22,757 bases of DNA, from assembly GCA_910588865.1 (NCBI GenBank), contig CAJUSJ010000064.1:1-22757 (forward strand). The letters are read 5' to 3'. The notes under the pieces were generated by a model. That model had not been told where the DNA came from. It made no database searches and saw only the letters and a program-made list of their open reading frames with translations. Made by a program: the position numbers and the translations under genes. This document shows, piece by piece, positions 22,542-22,757 of the stretch (its first letter is position 1; each line of letters opens with the position of its first letter). Source of the DNA: an uncultured Lachnospiraceae bacterium. Its GTDB lineage: Bacteria > Bacillota > Clostridia > Lachnospirales > Lachnospiraceae.

Positions 22542-22757
22542 TTACCCGCGTTCCAACCAGTCAGGAATAGGTATATACTGCCTGCCCTCCTCGCTAAATA
22601 GTATCCGACAGAATATCCCTTTTCACCATCTTGATTGCCTCATCTGCTGTGATTTCGCCCACAAGAAGAAAAAATATGGGCATACTTAACCTGTTCATTA
22701 AATCCGGCAAAGCCGCTGTTATAAAGTCCTCCGTCTCCAGCTCATCCAATTCATAAT
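22542..22757 (-). pseudogene. 3' end of an unknown gene, apparently frameshifted, cut by the window edge
   Basis: The minus strand reads YELDELETEDFITAALPDLM, then MPIFFLLVGEITADEAIKMV and ends at a TAG (22594-22596). The next frame, entered around 22607, carries a sensible-looking continuation ILFSEEGRQYIPIPDWLERG ending at TAA (22542-22544). Both parts look like one protein split by a one-base indel near the TCGG at 22605-22608. I do not recognise the family. The N-terminus lies outside the window. A sequencing error or a genuine short protein ending at TAG are alternatives. Confidence 0.4.

Noticed and set aside
22498..22689. 63-residue plus-strand frame at the right end
   Set aside because: No ribosome site or motif, and it lies opposite the more protein-like minus-strand sequence.

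Overview
The window looks like chromosomal DNA of a Clostridia member, most likely a Lachnospiraceae-type gut anaerobe with moderately high GC. This rests on gene content and style, since no rRNA or other species marker is present: ruvAB-zapA-U32-SEDS-PBP order, strong AGGAGG-type ribosome sites, an oxygen-independent citrate lyase locus, and SH3/NlpC-P60 wall hydrolases. No tRNA, rRNA, CRISPR array, IS element or prophage is visible.

Layout. (1) 20-7218, minus strand: one probable operon ruvA-ruvB-zapA-U32-SEDS polymerase-class B PBP, covering Holliday junction repair, Z-ring stabilisation, RNA modification and peptidoglycan synthesis. A good promoter lies at 7254-7282. (2) 7363-12458: single genes with their own signals: a DnaQ-like exonuclease (+), an anchored four-SH3 NlpC/P60 hydrolase (-), an undescribed 54-residue protein (-), a cytidylate-kinase-like protein (-) and ammonia-dependent asparagine synthetase asnA (+). 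(3) 12544-22117: an organic-acid locus. It holds citDEF (-) with a divergent LysR regulator, an intervening peptidoglycan transglycosylase, an aconitase-superfamily hydratase (-) with a second divergent LysR regulator, and a split CHR-family (chromate-transporter-like) membrane protein pair (-). (4) 22210-22757: decayed accessory sequence, a truncated Rpn/PD-(D/E)XK-like gene and a frameshifted unknown gene cut by the window edge.

How the genes fit. Regions 1 and 2 are mostly housekeeping. Region 3 is the most interesting: a hydratase of the aconitase fold, a citrate-lyase-type complex, two LysR regulators of the same class and a two-gene anion-transporter-like pair lie in about 9.5 kb. Neither the lyase activating enzymes (citC, citX, citG) nor a classical citrate carrier is present here. 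A 9-bp inverted repeat containing a T-N11-A LysR box overlaps the -35 of the hydratase promoter. My inference is a regulated route for importing and cleaving a citrate-like acid. The true substrate cannot be read from the sequence.
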